From Meandrina meandrites (Eukaryota > Cnidaria > Anthozoa > Scleractinia > Meandrinidae), in NCBI GenBank assembly GCA_963693305.1, contig OY855905.1, positions 29,948,437-30,012,436 of the forward strand: a stretch of 64,000 nt of DNA, given 5' to 3'. Made by a program: the position numbers and the translations under genes. The notes below the pieces were generated by a model. The model ran no database searches and was not told the origin of the DNA. It saw only the letters and a list, made by a program, of their open reading frames with translations. Numbering within the stretch: the stretch's first letter is position 1; each line of letters begins with the position of its first letter. This document shows positions 56,425 through 64,000 of this stretch, in pieces.

Positions 56425-58112
56425 TTAGAGAGTGGGGGGGGGGGGGGGGGGCTGAAAAGAGAGAGGGAGTGTTCCAGAGGGGGGCTTATTAGAGAGGGGG
56501 GCTGAAAAGAGAAGGGGGGGTTAATACAGAGAGGGAGTGTTCCAGAGGGGGCTCATTAGAGGGGGGGGGGGGCTGAAAAGAGAAGGGGGGCTTTAATAGA
56601 GAGAGGGTGTGTTCCAGAGGGGGGCTTATAGAGAGAGGGAGTGCACCAAGCAGGGAAAATGAAAAAGTCTTTTGGTGACAGATCTTTCAGTGTATCAGCG
56701 CGTGCACTTTGGAATGCGCTCCCAGCATGCCTGGGAAATATTAGTTCTATATTTCGTCTTAAAAGCATATCTTTTTAAATTAGCTTTTAGCCTTTAGATT
56801 TTGTTAGGTTTTGGCATAGAAGGGAATCATTAGAGAGGGAGAATTAAAAGAGAATGTGAGCTTTATAGAGAGGGGGCGTTCAAGAGGGGCAAGTCTTATT
56901 AGAGAGGGGGACTTAATAGGAGAAAGCAAAACTTAACCCTTAATATGCTAAGTCCGGATTATTCCGGGATTTGGAGGAATGTCCATTCAACCACTTGTGA
57001 CGTCACGAATTTGCGCGTCAGCAGATTCTTGGAATATGCAACTAATGCAGGTTGAATAGATCTTTCCACAGGACTGTCCATTTTGACGATTGACTGCAAT
57101 CTGACAGAGCTAATCAGAAAAAACGTGATCAGTTTTTGGTGCAAAATTGGTGATAAAACGGGCCAATATACCTGTACTTGATGATGGTCTCCTTTCCATA
57201 ACTTTTCATTGCTAAAGATCGAAACTTTTCAGGTCAAAAGAAAGGATGTACGGTGCAGAAGGTAGAGAGAATAAGAAAAGAGAAAAAAAACGAAAAGCAA
57301 GGCAGCGAGGAAAAAAATCGCAACTGTTCGGCAAAAAAAAAAGTCTTTGGCTTATGCGCATGCGCCAAAGTAAAATATTGTACATTTTTACACCAAATCT
57401 TCCTCAAAATCTTACTGCAGTGTAAGAAAATGCATTTCTGGCAAAGTTTAGAGAAATTTAGCATCGTAGCGCCAAAAAAATCAATTTAACGGTTAAAAAA
57501 AACGTGTTTTTTGGAGTAAATTTAGCATATTAAGGGTTAAAACAGCAAGGGACCGCAAACAACCATGCTGCCGATGTAGCTTGATCTTCAAGAGATCTAA
57601 TCAGCCGAAAAATAAAATAACTTGACAAACAATGCAAGGCTGATACTACGTGAAAAAGTAGACAACACGACCAGCTGTTTCGTCCTTTTTGTGACTCATC
57701 TGCGCGGTGCAGCAAATCTAAATAACGCTAGCTCGAAAGCAAGCGCAAATAAATTGCAACAACCCGTACACTATATCATGTTCCGTACTTTAAACTCACT
57801 TGTACCCCGAATCACGCGCTGCCACATCACGTTTTACAATAGGAGAAGAAGGGACTTTTATAAGGACTGGGTGTTCCAGAGGGGGGGGGGGGGGGGGGCT
57901 TATTAGAGAGGGGGGCTGAAAAGAGAAGGGGGGCTTATAGACAGGCGGTGTTCCAGAGGGGGGGGGGGGCTTATTAGAGAGAGGGGTGCTCCAAAGGGAG
58001 AGGGGGTTTATAAAAAAGGAGGACTTAAAAGAGAAGGGGGGCTCAATAGAGAGAGGGGGTGTTTCAGAGGTGGGGTTATTAGAGAGAAGGGGGAGGGGGG
58101 CCTTAATAGAGC
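56425..58112 (+). mobile_element. G-rich repeat block (AGAGAGGGGGGCTTATT type), with a nested MITE
   Basis: Words such as GTGTTCCAGAGGGG, GGGCTTATTAGAGAG, GGGGGCTGAAAAGAGAA and GGCTTAATAGAGAG recur in direct orientation at 56425-56930 and 57875-58112. Frames on the opposite strand give Pro/Ser-rich accidental peptides. The piggyBac-like MITE at 56933-57540 interrupts the block. Base composition differs sharply from the flanks. G-run lengths are unreliable. Confidence 0.7.
56933..57540. mobile_element. piggyBac-like MITE, long form
   Basis: TTAA at 56933-56936 is followed by CCCTTAATATGCTAAGTCCG; the right side is TTTAGCATATTAAGGG followed by TTAA at 57537-57540. The TIR is about 14 bp. The interior has no transposase. 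It shares internal blocks with the 96-bp version at 15730-15825. Confidence 0.85.
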
Positions 58113-58253
58113 TTTTGCGGTATTTTGTTTTATTGTTCATGATGGCCGGGCTTTTATATACTCATGGACTGGTTTTATGGTTAATCATTCTTATCTTCTG
58201 AGGTAAGATTATTTTTTTCCTAGAGTTTAAACCAGTATTCGTTTTGGTTTAAT

Positions 58254-58259
58254 TTTATT
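58254..58259 (-). promoter_or_regulatory. Candidate polyadenylation signal of the ILP gene
   Basis: TTTATT on the plus strand (AATAAA on the minus) lies 55 bp past the insulin-like gene stop codon. Confidence 0.5.
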
Positions 58260-58313
58260 ATAGGACCATGAAATTTTTATGTCACAGAATAGTAATTTTG
58301 CATGTCGTACGGG

Positions 58314-60536
58314 TCAGCAATACTCCCAGACTTCTTCTATGTGGCATCCTTCCCTGCAGCATTCTTGCACTATGTTAGTGGACGAGCTAGCTCGGTTGAA
58401 CCGACGAAGGAAGCTGTTGGCTGCTTTTTCATCCTCTAGCACAGACCCTTCAAAACAAAACAAATAAGTACTCACTATATTCGCGGTGAAGCACAAGCAT
58501 ACACGACCACATTGGATTCCATCACCTGGCCATCACCTGGTTTTTCAATACAGCACCACCAAAATCTTGCCTTCTCGGGGTTCAAAACAATTTTAACTCC
58601 GTTGACTTAGTTATTGCATTTTGCATTAAGAAGTAACTAAGTTATTTGTTAATTTAAACTAATGACTGTAGCAAAACTATAAAAGCCGAGATTATCACAT
58701 AGTCACTTTGTACGCCACCATAGTTAATAGAGGGAAATGGTTAGGAAGCCCGGCTAACATCAAAGGAGCAAACAAACAAGCCAAGATTGAGGTTGAAAGG
58801 TCCATGACCGTGAACATCTTTTGTTTTGCGCTCATACACTATGCATGAATTACGTAATCGCAATGTTTCTATTGGTTAGTTGTATGAACACACGTAACCA
58901 CCTATTGTATTTTGTCAGGTTTTGTGCGTGCACGGTCAACCCCCAAAATAGGAAACAAAAACCTATAACAAAGAACTTTGTCAGGCTTCATAATCATTAC
59001 CCTCTATAAACTATGTACGCCACCAATAGCTTTGTCAGCCAATTAGTACTACTCAACCCGAAATGCGTAAAATGTACGAGATACCTATCTCTTTGGTAGC
59101 ACAAATCCTTGTCAGTTAATTAAGAATTAGACTACGGCTCCGAATTTTCTAAGGGGGAATAGTCAACGAGGCGCAGTCGAGTCAGTGCCTATTGCTCATA
59201 GAACGATGGCGAGTGGCCTAACTGTTTAATTAAGTAGACGGTCGAAAAGATTACAGTCCAAAACCTCTAACTTAACTGAGGTATTAAGGTTAAAATTAAT
59301 GATAATTTTGCGTGTTAAGGGCAACGCGTGCGCGATAACATTCTTTAAGCGAAAATACAATGCGATTCGCGGATTTCCGAAGAATTGAACTCGCCGAGTG
59401 TCTTCTAAACAAAACGATGATCTCTTACATACTTTTTCTTCTCATTCCCAGTGCACACACTGCCACGTAGACATTCGCTATTTGGTGGCCGCAGTAGTAT
59501 CCATGGATAGGCCGCTGACCAACTTCACTGGTTTTCACTAATAGAGCTGAAAACAAAGAGAAGATACTGTAAATTAGGGCACTTGTGTTTTAAGGATGTT
59601 TCTGTAAAATAAAAGGTGTTCACAGGATATGACGTAAGCGACTGCCTGGCCTGTAGGCGAATAGTCGCGTTCGAAAAGCATCGAGTTGTTTCCATCGTCA
59701 CTTCCTTGGACACCATAACCGTTGAGTGCAAATTTTATTTTAGATATTTTTAACCACCCAATTATATTTTAGTGTGTGTGTGGTTGGAGTTAGGTTGGTT
59801 TGATATTTGTAATTATTTTAATAGCTGATCCGTGTGACCGTCATTTTTCTTTACTGCCTTAATTTTCGAGCGCTCATAGAATAAAGAATGTTTGGGTACG
59901 ATATTAGCAGATCCGTATTTGCAACAGAGAAGTCGATTGACGAACTTTATGGTAAACTTGAACTAAAGAATTGTACGTGTAGCAAACGACCGTCAAACGT
60001 TCATCATAGCACAAGCGTTAGACAGAAAAATTCTGGGTCCCATACGGAAATCGAACCCGTAAGGTCCCTCTTAAACACCGAGCGGGCGCTCTATCCACTG
60101 AGCTACGGAGAGACTCACGGTGAGCGACGCCATTTACTAGGTTCATAATGTGACACGCGTCCTGCATACTGCTAGAATCAGCAATGTCCATAGCATACTG
60201 TATTTTAATAAATAAAGAAAGATGATAAATAGAAAATTTCAAGCTCGGTCGTGAAATAAGGAAGATGCAATTTTCGGGACAAAGGAAAAAAGATCCCACG
60301 CTCATGACATGATGAACATTATTTCATTAACGAACTTAAATTTTACCACTTTCCTTCATCTATCAAAAGATTTAAGTTCCAGTGAATTAAGGAACTTTAT
60401 TAAAAATACGCTTTACCAAATATATGTATTTTTAAAGTGTCAAGAATAGAAAAATTGAATTATTACCTCCATTCACGAGAACGTCTGAAACAAGAAAAAT
60501 CAACACGACAAAGAACCATCTATTAAGTTTCTCCAT
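58314..60536 (-). CDS. Insulin-like peptide precursor, three coding exons
   Basis: Exons 60536-60467, 59546-59433 and 58447-58314 (TGA) join in phase to 105 residues. Exon 1 is a signal peptide (MEKLNRWFFVVLIFLVSDVL). Exon 2 holds the B chain, GYYCGHQIANVYVAVC, with Cys42 and Cys54 at the invariant 12-residue spacing and Gly after the first Cys. The exon 2/3 splice completes a R59-R60-K61-R62 convertase site. Exon 3 gives a short connecting peptide with RR at 76-77 and the A chain NIVQECCREGCHIEEVWEYC, with Cys91-Cys92-x3-Cys96-x8-Cys105, exactly the insulin A pattern, ending at the last Cys. All six disulfide cysteines are present. Intron 2 is phase 1, as in vertebrate insulin genes. Expected to be secreted and to act on an insulin-type receptor. 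It lacks the relaxin B-chain RxxxR motif. Introns: GT-AG throughout. Confidence 0.93.
59126..59280 (+). repeat. Dispersed repeat, copy 2 (first copy near 2229)
   Basis: ATTAGACTACG, GAATAGTCAACGAGGCGCAG and GATTACAGTCCAAAACCT in the same order as at 2229-2400. It lies in ILP intron 2. Confidence 0.5.
60033..60116 (-). mobile_element. tRNA-derived SINE (family 3) in ILP intron 1
   Basis: On the minus strand: head GAGTCTCTCCGTAGCTCAGT, A box TAGCTCAGTGGATAGAGCG, B box GGGTTCGATTTCC. GAGTCTC at the start can pair with GGGACCC-like sequence at the end, as in a tRNA acceptor stem, but the anticodon arm region (CTCGGTGTTTAAGAGGG) does not fold as a tRNA. The family recurs at 62641-62716. Confidence 0.75.
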
Positions 60537-60747
60537 CTGAAAATTAAAGAAAATACTATCTACTTTATTTGCTTTTATTCTCAGTACAGAAAACGATCGA
60601 ATGTTGTTTGTACTTATTTCGGGAAATGGAAATTTGTCCGGCAGTGAGCATGTCTTGATGGGCGACATTGCCACGAAAAGACCATAATTACAGTTCAGGG
60701 AAGTTGTTTCAGTGTCGCACTGAAATATCATAAATGTCATGGCTTAC

Positions 60748-60780
60748 CTGACGTTTTCCGTGCTCCTGTTTTCTCTCAAC
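60748..60780 (-). other. Possible 5' untranslated exon of the ILP gene
   Basis: On the minus strand GAAAACGTCAG is followed by GTAAGCC at 60747 downwards, a strong donor. The coding exon begins with its ATG immediately after an acceptor (AATTTTCAG|ATG), so an upstream untranslated exon is expected, and this donor 210 bp upstream would serve. The 5' limit is unknown. Confidence 0.4.
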
Positions 60781-62172
60781 AGTGAATAACGTTGAAAAAC
60801 ATTGCTTTTTACAATAAAAGCGAGTTTTGCTGTTGGATAGCTTACAAACTCAGCTGGGATTCAGCTGTATCCACTCCAAGACAGACTGCCTGTCCACTCA
60901 GCGCATTTATTTGCTTTTATTCCGGTACATGTTGTAGACAATATATTCATCTGTTGGAATCCAGTCAGCTTTTGTTTAGATTCTCTATTAGTTTCAAATA
61001 TACAGAAGATTCGACTTGCGCCGGCATTTACTGAACGGCATTAGATGTCGTGGAAAGAAGCTAACACGTTTGAGGAAGATTGCCGCTATTGTCTCATACT
61101 TGGCCAGGCGATCGGTGAGGCGCGTGCTAGAAGCTGCTACTCAGGTGAAGTCGTCTGGGTTGTTCCCCAGGTTACTACTCGAAAATTTGGGTGGGCTCTG
61201 CGGCGCGCTTGTTAAAACCGTTACATTATTTAGAGGCATGCGCATGCGTGCAGCCGCTATACAAACAGCGTGATCGTGGGAATAAAATAGCGCGGTAGAT
61301 TCGAATCAGTGTATTTTTATGCTGTTTATCCTCAAAAGTTTTAATATAGATGTGGAAAAGCGCGTTGTGTGTGGTGAGGCCGTTAAAGGAAAGGGCGGAC
61401 GTCCCAATACCGGGTATGAGGCGCGTTTTTCTAGCTTTTTCGGGATCCATGTTACAGCTGATACAAAATACCATACACAATGTCACACAGCCAGATAGAT
61501 CAGGGCCAGGTTATTCGAAGCCGATTAACACTGACCCAGGATTAAAAGTTGATCGGGAGTCGTTGAATTTCTTTTGTGTAAAAGAGTTTAATGTGCATGC
61601 TTATGTATTGTGGATATTGAGATTAGTCCACGTCAAAACTGGAGGACATTAAATGGAAACAGAACACCTCACTGAAAAGTTAAAAAACTGAAATCAAAAT
61701 TCACACCGATCCTGGATTAGCTTAATCGTGCTTTGAACAACCTGACCCAGAAGAAGGAATTTATACTGAATACCGTACACAATGCCATTCAGCCAGCTAG
61801 ATCAGAGGAAAGAACATAGGCAAAAGAAAAATGCAGGGGACCTAATAATACGACAATACGACGCACTTGGTGCATAGGCCGTGAATAAGAATAAAATGGA
61901 TTTATAGGGGAAGGCTTTTGCTTTTAAAATCACAGGCGGTTCACTAAAACCGCAAAGGAATGTAACTTGAAGCTAAGCTTGTGGATGAAGGATGACCTGT
62001 AAAAGATGCTTAAGGAAATTTTAGATATAAGTTATGCGAGTGTGTTTTACTCATTCATTCATATCATTTATGGTCAGTGAAAGTTGTTTTTGGGTCAGTA
62101 AAAAGTCAGGGAATTTATCTGTCTTAGTAAACGGCAATCCTGTGAACACGTAACAATGTTAAAAATCTAGCC
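60781..62172. other. Intergenic region between the two ILP genes
   Basis: It should hold the ILP1 promoter (near 60.8 kb) and the ILP2 3' UTR (towards 62.3 kb). No gene recognised; frames at 61016-61652 overlap on both strands and match nothing. A short direct repeat (AATACCATACACAATGTCA and AATACCGTACACAATGCCA, near 61468 and 61769) is visible. Confidence 0.4.
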
Positions 62173-62178
62173 TTTATT
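62173..62178 (-). promoter_or_regulatory. Candidate polyadenylation signal of the second ILP gene
   Basis: AATAAA on the minus strand, about 150 bp past the stop codon. Confidence 0.4.
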
Positions 62179-62323
62179 TTATTGCAAGAGTACCTATTTC
62201 ATTCCCTCTTGGTTATTGTCATTACACGCCTTGTAAATGGAAAAGTTCCTTTAAAACTACATCTTACAATATCATTACAACCGTACTACAACAAACAAAT
62301 AGGTTACATTTTTTGTCTGCTGT

Positions 62324-62469
62324 TCAGTAACAGTACTCTCTGACTTCTTCATGATGGCAACCTTCATAGCAACACTCCTCTTTAATATCCGGGCGCGTGC
62401 TTCGTTTACTTCGTATTATTTGAGACTGAAGAAAACCTGACGCTTCTTTTTCTTCCATTAACGTGGGAC
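62324..62469 (-). CDS. Second insulin-like peptide, A-chain exon only
   Basis: An acceptor (TTTTGCTGTTAG) opens a 146-bp exon ending in TGA at 62324-62326. After two bases completing a split codon (phase 1, as in the first ILP) it reads an acidic connecting peptide (PTLMEEKEASGFLQ), a cleavage site RSKR, and the A chain DIKEECCYEGCHHEEVREYC plus a final Tyr. Cys-Cys-x3-Cys-x8-Cys is intact. It is about 70% identical to the A chain of the gene at 58314-60536, so the two are tandem paralogues, same strand, about 1.8 kb apart (first gene's 5' end to this stop). No B-chain exon (Cys-Gly with a second Cys 12 residues on) was found between 62470 and 64000, so the 5' exons probably lie past the window end. 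If they do not exist, this would be a pseudogene. Confidence 0.85.
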
Positions 62470-62640
62470 CTAACAGCAAAACAAGAAAAAACAACATAAG
62501 TTACTGAACATTGTTTCCAGGAACAAATTATCCCACTGCTTTCTTTACATACTGAGTAAATTTCTTAAAGTTACCATCTTTCTTTATTTATGCAGCACGC
62601 GTTTCATATATGAACCTTGTAAATAGCCTTGCTCACCAAT

Positions 62641-62783
62641 GGTCTCTCGTAGCTCAGTGTATAGAGCGCCTGCTCGGTGTTTGGGAGGGCATGGGTTCGA
62701 TTCCCGTCGGGACTCAGTTTATTTTTTGTCCCACGCTCGTGACATGATGACATGACTTTATTATCGTGACACGATAATAAAGT
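62641..62783 (+). mobile_element. tRNA-derived SINE (family 3)
   Basis: Head GGTCTCTCGTAGCTCAGTGT, B box GGGTTCGATTCCC, then TTTTTTGTCCCACGCTCGTG and a tail running into ATT/ATC repeats. An uncoupled tail-like piece (CCCACGCTCATGACATGATG) is also at 60296-60315. It lies upstream of the ILP2 A-chain exon, in the presumed intron. Confidence 0.75.
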
Positions 62784-62799
62784 TATTATTATTATTATT

Positions 62800-62842
<43 letters not shown>

Positions 62843-62864
62843 GCATCATCATCATCATCATCAG

Positions 62865-62930
<66 letters not shown>

Positions 62931-62932
62931 GA
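62784..62932 (+). repeat. ATT/ATC trinucleotide microsatellite
   Basis: A run of ATT, then about 35 ATC units with rare AGC interruptions, then ATT again. It forms the tail of the SINE before it. The minus-strand poly-Met frame is an artefact. Confidence 0.95.
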
Positions 62933-63291
62933 ATATTTTATCTTTCATAAATTTCTCATCCATTCATGAACGCACGACCCTTGGGACTGTTTTTAGTCTC
63001 AGCTATCGCGAACCTCAACCAACCTTGCTTCTTTTGGTATTATGACCGTTTTGCGATTTTCAAATGTTACAAAATGTCGGCGTTTTTTTTTTAGTTTCTA
63101 ATGTGATGATAACTTAAAAGATTACCGTAAAATTCCGAAAATAACCGCCTCACCCCACTGGAAAATAAGCTCCTCCCCAGAAAAATCGTACACACTGAAA
63201 TTTTGTTGAAGTTGTCCTTTTTATCTGCCCATTATGTCCACTTCTTTAAATTTAATTTTCATCTACGTAGACCACTTTTGTTATATTGATG

Positions 63292-63780
63292 ACCTCTCTT
63301 CATATGAGCCCTGTTGACCCGGTTTCCGAGATCTCGCCTCACTCCTATTTCCTTTGTAAAAATTGCGATGTGTTGATATGAGAAGGCGCGCCAGCCCGGT
63401 TACCGAGATCTCGGTTTCTACAACCGAGATCTCGGCAACCGAGATGAAAATTTTCCCATATGAACACTCCAGCTCGGTTAGCCGGACGAAAATGTTTTTG
63501 ACAAATTAGCTTCGCTTTCGAAACTGGGCGGCCAAAATGGCATAATTTCGCCGTGTATGCATTTCCACTTCAAAAGTATTCGAATTATCTTTATTAGTTA
63601 AGTTACAAGAGTCGACAAAACTATGATAGTCGCGAACGATACTTATTTATGTGGCGCCATTTTGATTTTGTTTCTTGAATTTCGTCCCGGTAACCGGGCT
63701 GAAATTTCCCATATGAACAGACGACAAAATTCATCCCGGTAACCGATCCAGCCCGGTTACCTGGCTCATATGCAGAGACC
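63292..63780. mobile_element. MITE with CATATGAGCC ends
   Basis: GACCTCTCTTCATATGAGCC on the left faces GGCTCATATGCAGAGACC on the right. Inside are repeated palindromic words CCGAGATCTCGG and CCCGGTTACCG, and CCCATATGAAC twice. No ORF. Confidence 0.65.
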
Positions 63781-64000
63781 CTAAATCTTGCTCAATATAG
63801 AGTTCACAAAGCCATTCGCTAGGCGTTAGATTATAACCAAGTGGCACACAAGTGCGGGCACGTAAGTTCGGTTTTTCAAGCTGTCCTCACAGTTCGCCGG
63901 TACCCATTTGGGAGGATCTCAAATTTAACCGTCAACGGTCCAAACTGGTAAAATTTAACCGTCAACTGTCAAAGCAATCCCCCCATTGAGACCCTCATTC
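63781..64000. other. Window end, short direct repeat
   Basis: AAATTTAACCGTCAACGGTC and AAATTTAACCGTCAACTGTC are 35 bp apart near 63920-63970. No gene recognised. Confidence 0.5.

Noticed and set aside
57796..58140. 114-codon Pro/Ser-rich minus-strand ORF, and a similar one at 56556-56768
   Set aside because: Both are the antisense of the G-rich direct repeats; peptide periodicity follows the DNA repeat.
60033..60116. True tRNA gene on the minus strand
   Set aside because: A and B boxes are good, but the anticodon arm does not fold and a sister copy with a microsatellite tail occurs at 62641, so it is a SINE.
62604..62963. Long minus-strand ORF rich in Met and Ile
   Set aside because: It is the ATC/ATT microsatellite tail of a SINE read as protein.

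Overview
The window is eukaryotic: split genes with GT-AG introns, about 35-40% GC, and dense tRNA-derived SINEs and small inverted-repeat DNA transposons. Gene content and repeat style point to a cnidarian, probably an anthozoan such as a stony coral; species cannot be fixed from sequence alone. Most open frames here are chance or repeat-derived. Real genes were found by reading exons, splice sites and protein motifs.

Layout. (1) 138-9656, + strand: last nine coding exons of an STK33-like protein kinase; one intron holds a three-deep nest of transposons. (2) 12847-18152, + strand: complete five-exon TMEM9/TMEM9B gene. (3) 18.2-43.6 kb: about 25 kb without a recognisable gene, holding a SINE cluster, several DNA-transposon remnants, two complex tandem or patchwork repeat blocks and one decayed Ulp1-like ORF. 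(4) 43674-45085, - strand: an achaete-scute (ASCL) bHLH gene, read here as two exons. (5) 45.1-58.3 kb: no recognisable gene, but very clear transposon insertions, one with its empty site preserved nearby. (6) 58314-60536, - strand: a three-exon insulin-like peptide (ILP) gene with signal peptide, B chain, RRKR site and A chain. (7) 62324-62469, - strand: the A-chain exon of a second, tandem ILP gene whose other exons probably lie beyond the window.

The main result is the neighbourhood. STK33, TMEM9, one ASCL gene and ILP genes are consecutive recognisable genes. In human, STK33, ASCL3 and TMEM9B share 11p15.4; ASCL5 and TMEM9 share 1q32; ASCL2-TH-INS-IGF2 share 11p15.5; ASCL1-PAH-IGF1 share 12q23. 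The window looks like an unsplit form of these linkages. The insulin genes have tiny exons, none with an obvious long ORF, so automatic annotation could miss them.

The genes are not an operon. The kinase and TMEM9 are likely broadly expressed cell-biology genes; the ASCL factor (neural or secretory-cell fate) and ILPs (secreted hormones) are regulated developmental or endocrine genes, and the long repeat-rich gaps around ASCL may hold its control elements.
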